Under the pieces are notes generated by a model that did not search any database, was not told where the DNA came from, and saw only the letters and a program-made list of their open reading frames with translations. The translations under genes and the position numbers were made by a program. DNA of 16,148 bases from Crenotrichaceae bacterium (GTDB lineage Bacteria > Pseudomonadota > Gammaproteobacteria > Methylococcales > DRLZ01): assembly GCA_011322755.1 (NCBI GenBank), contig DRLZ01000425.1, forward strand, positions 1 through 16,148, given 5' to 3'. Positions 14,700 to 16,148 of the stretch are shown piece by piece. Numbering within the stretch: position 1 is the first letter of the stretch; each line of letters starts with the position of its first letter.

Positions 14700-16148
14700 A
14701 TGAGTCAACTCGAACTCTATATCAATGACATCCCCAATATTTGCGGGTCAGAACAACTAATTGAAGAAACCATAAAAAGTCGGCCAGAATCTGTTTATTT
14801 AAACAATAGTGATATTAATTTCAACAGCATTCGCAGTGCCTGTGCAATTGCCTTACACATGCATCAACCGTTAATACCCGCAGGCGGCAGTGATCTGCAT
14901 ACTGCTGCTTTAATTGGTAATTTGCAGGATATGATGGAACATCAGGATATTGGCGATAATCATAATGCGCCTGTTTTTCTTTGGTGTTACCGGCGTATGG
15001 CTGAAATCATTCCGCAACTGGTGCAAGAAGGTAAAAGCCCGCGGGTCATGCTCGAGTATTCGGGAACACTTTTCCACGGGCTCTGGCAAATGGGGCACCA
15101 AGATGTCATCGAAGAACTAAAGAAAATAACCTGTGATCCGGCCTATTATCCAAAAATTGAATGGCTTGGAGCGCCCTGGGGTCACGCCGTTGCACCTTCA
15201 ACACCGGTTCAGGATTTCCGTCTGCATGTCAAAGCATGGCAGCATCACTTTGCTGCCTTGTTCGGCCTGGAAGCCTTGCAACGTGTCAAAGGCTTCTCGC
15301 CCTCTGAAATGGCCTTGCCAAATCATCCTGATGTCGCTTATGAATATGTCAAAACCCTGGTTGACTGTGGTTATCAATGGGTGCTGATACAAGAACATAC
15401 AGTTGAACATCCAGACAGCGGACATTCACCAGAACAACCACATCTCCCACATCGTTTGGTCTGCACCAACTCCAATGGTGACAGCGTTAGCATTATTGCT
15501 ATCATCAAAACCCAGGGCAGCGATACGAAACTGGTTGCACAAATGCAGCCTTACTATGAGGCTCAGGGTCTGCAACGTCAGGACTTCGCAGGACACTCAA
15601 TCCCGCCAATCGTCACTCAGATTGCAGATGGTGAAAATGGAGGCGTGATGATGAATGAATTTCCGCCAAAGTTTCAGGAAGTTGCTAACATCGCGACTGG
15701 AAGTGATACACCACTTGTTAATGCCTCAGAATATCTGGAATATTTGTTTTCAATCGATATTACTATCGACGATTTACCCATCGTGCAACCCATTAAACAA
15801 AAACAGATCTGGGAAAATTACCAGGTTGGTGATGGCGCAGAAAAGCTGGAACAAGTCATTCAAAAACTCAAACAGGAAGATCACCAATTTCATATGGAAG
15901 GCGGCAGCTGGACCAGTGAGCTATCCTGGGTGCAAGGTTATGACGATGTATTAAGTGAAATGGAAAAAACCAGCAGTGTATTCAACGAACTGGCACTGAA
16001 ACCGGGCGTTGACACCAATAACCCTGACTATCGCAGTGCGCTGTATCACCTGCTCAGCTCGCAAACCAGTTGTTATCGATACTGGGGACAAGGATTATGG
16101 ACTGATTACGGCAGGGAAATCTGTCGTCGTACCCGTGAAATATTAACC
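14700..16148 (+). CDS. Second GH57 glycoside hydrolase, C-terminus cut by window edge
   Basis: I translated this frame from ATG 14700 to the window end: 483 codons with no stop. GH57 regions are clear: M-H-Q-P (54-57), G-A-P-W-G-H-A-V-A-P-S-T-P (157-169), G-F-S-P-S-E-M-A-L-P (198-207) with likely nucleophile Glu203, and I-A-D-G-E-N-G-G (308-315) with likely acid/base Asp310. An N-terminal extension of about 40 residues precedes H-Q-P compared with the upstream paralogue. Near its end, H-L-L-S-S-Q-T-S-C-Y-R-Y-W-G (450-463) mirrors the upstream protein's C-terminal motif, so little of the protein is probably missing. The two paralogues are diverged, suggesting different substrates or steps in alpha-glucan metabolism. 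They are probably co-transcribed, since the 92-nt gap has no terminator. Confidence 0.83.
   Translation, partial: MSQLELYINDIPNICGSEQLIEETIKSRPESVYLNNSDINFNSIRSACAIALHMHQPLIPAGGSDLHTAALIGNLQDMMEHQDIGDNHNAPVFLWCYRRMAEIIPQLVQEGKSPRVMLEYSGTLFHGLWQMGHQDVIEELKKITCDPAYYPKIEWLGAPWGHAVAPSTPVQDFRLHVKAWQHHFAALFGLEALQRVKGFSPSEMALPNHPDVAYEYVKTLVDCGYQWVLIQEHTVEHPDSGHSPEQPHLPHRLVCTNSNGDSVSIIAIIKTQGSDTKLVAQMQPYYEAQGLQRQDFAGHSIPPIVTQIADGENGGVMMNEFPPKFQEVANIATGSDTPLVNASEYLEYLFSIDITIDDLPIVQPIKQKQIWENYQVGDGAEKLEQVIQKLKQEDHQFHMEGGSWTSELSWVQGYDDVLSEMEKTSSVFNELALKPGVDTNNPDYRSALYHLLSSQTSCYRYWGQGLWTDYGREICRRTREILT

Noticed and set aside
15133..15954. Out-of-frame plus-strand ORFs near the right edge
   Set aside because: The frame from ATG 14700 is open throughout and carries all GH57 motifs; these are its shadows.

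Overview
The window looks like chromosome from a gammaproteobacterial methylotroph of moderate-to-low GC, resembling Methylophaga-type bacteria. This rests on recognised proteins: a lanthanide-type XoxF methanol dehydrogenase with its XoxJ partner, and an NAD-linked formate dehydrogenase of the methylotroph two-subunit kind. The genus is an inference from gene content and base composition. No rRNA, tRNA, transposase, insertion sequence or CRISPR array was seen.

Layout. Positions 1-4226 are read on the minus strand. They hold the N-terminal part of a PgsC/CapC-like multi-pass membrane protein (cut by the window edge) and a complete 899-residue CHASE2-GAF-PAS sensor protein. Its kinase module has lost the phospho-accepting His and two ATP-site residues. 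Positions 4227-5641 are gene-poor: about 1.4 kb with several dyads, one doubtful 100-codon ORF and the upstream region of the formate dehydrogenase operon. Everything from 5642 onward is on the plus strand: fdh1B (a NuoE-NuoF fusion), fdh1A (molybdenum/tungsten catalytic subunit), xoxF, a strong intrinsic terminator, xoxJ, and two tandem glycoside hydrolase family 57 genes, the second running off the right edge.

How the genes fit together. XoxF oxidises methanol to formaldehyde (possibly on to formate) in the periplasm with PQQ and a lanthanide. XoxJ is its periplasmic binding-protein-like partner. Fdh1AB oxidises formate to CO2 in the cytoplasm and yields NADH. So the first and last steps of C1 dissimilation lie side by side. 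The usual cytochrome partner gene xoxG is not between or beside xoxF and xoxJ in this window. The GH57 pair probably acts on alpha-glucans such as storage glycogen; this is family-level inference. The left-hand sensor and CapC-like genes have no evident link to C1 metabolism.

The most unusual items are the apparent pseudo-histidine-kinase, the nested palindrome just upstream of it, the xoxF-xoxJ arrangement without xoxG, and the large gene-poor region before the formate dehydrogenase operon.
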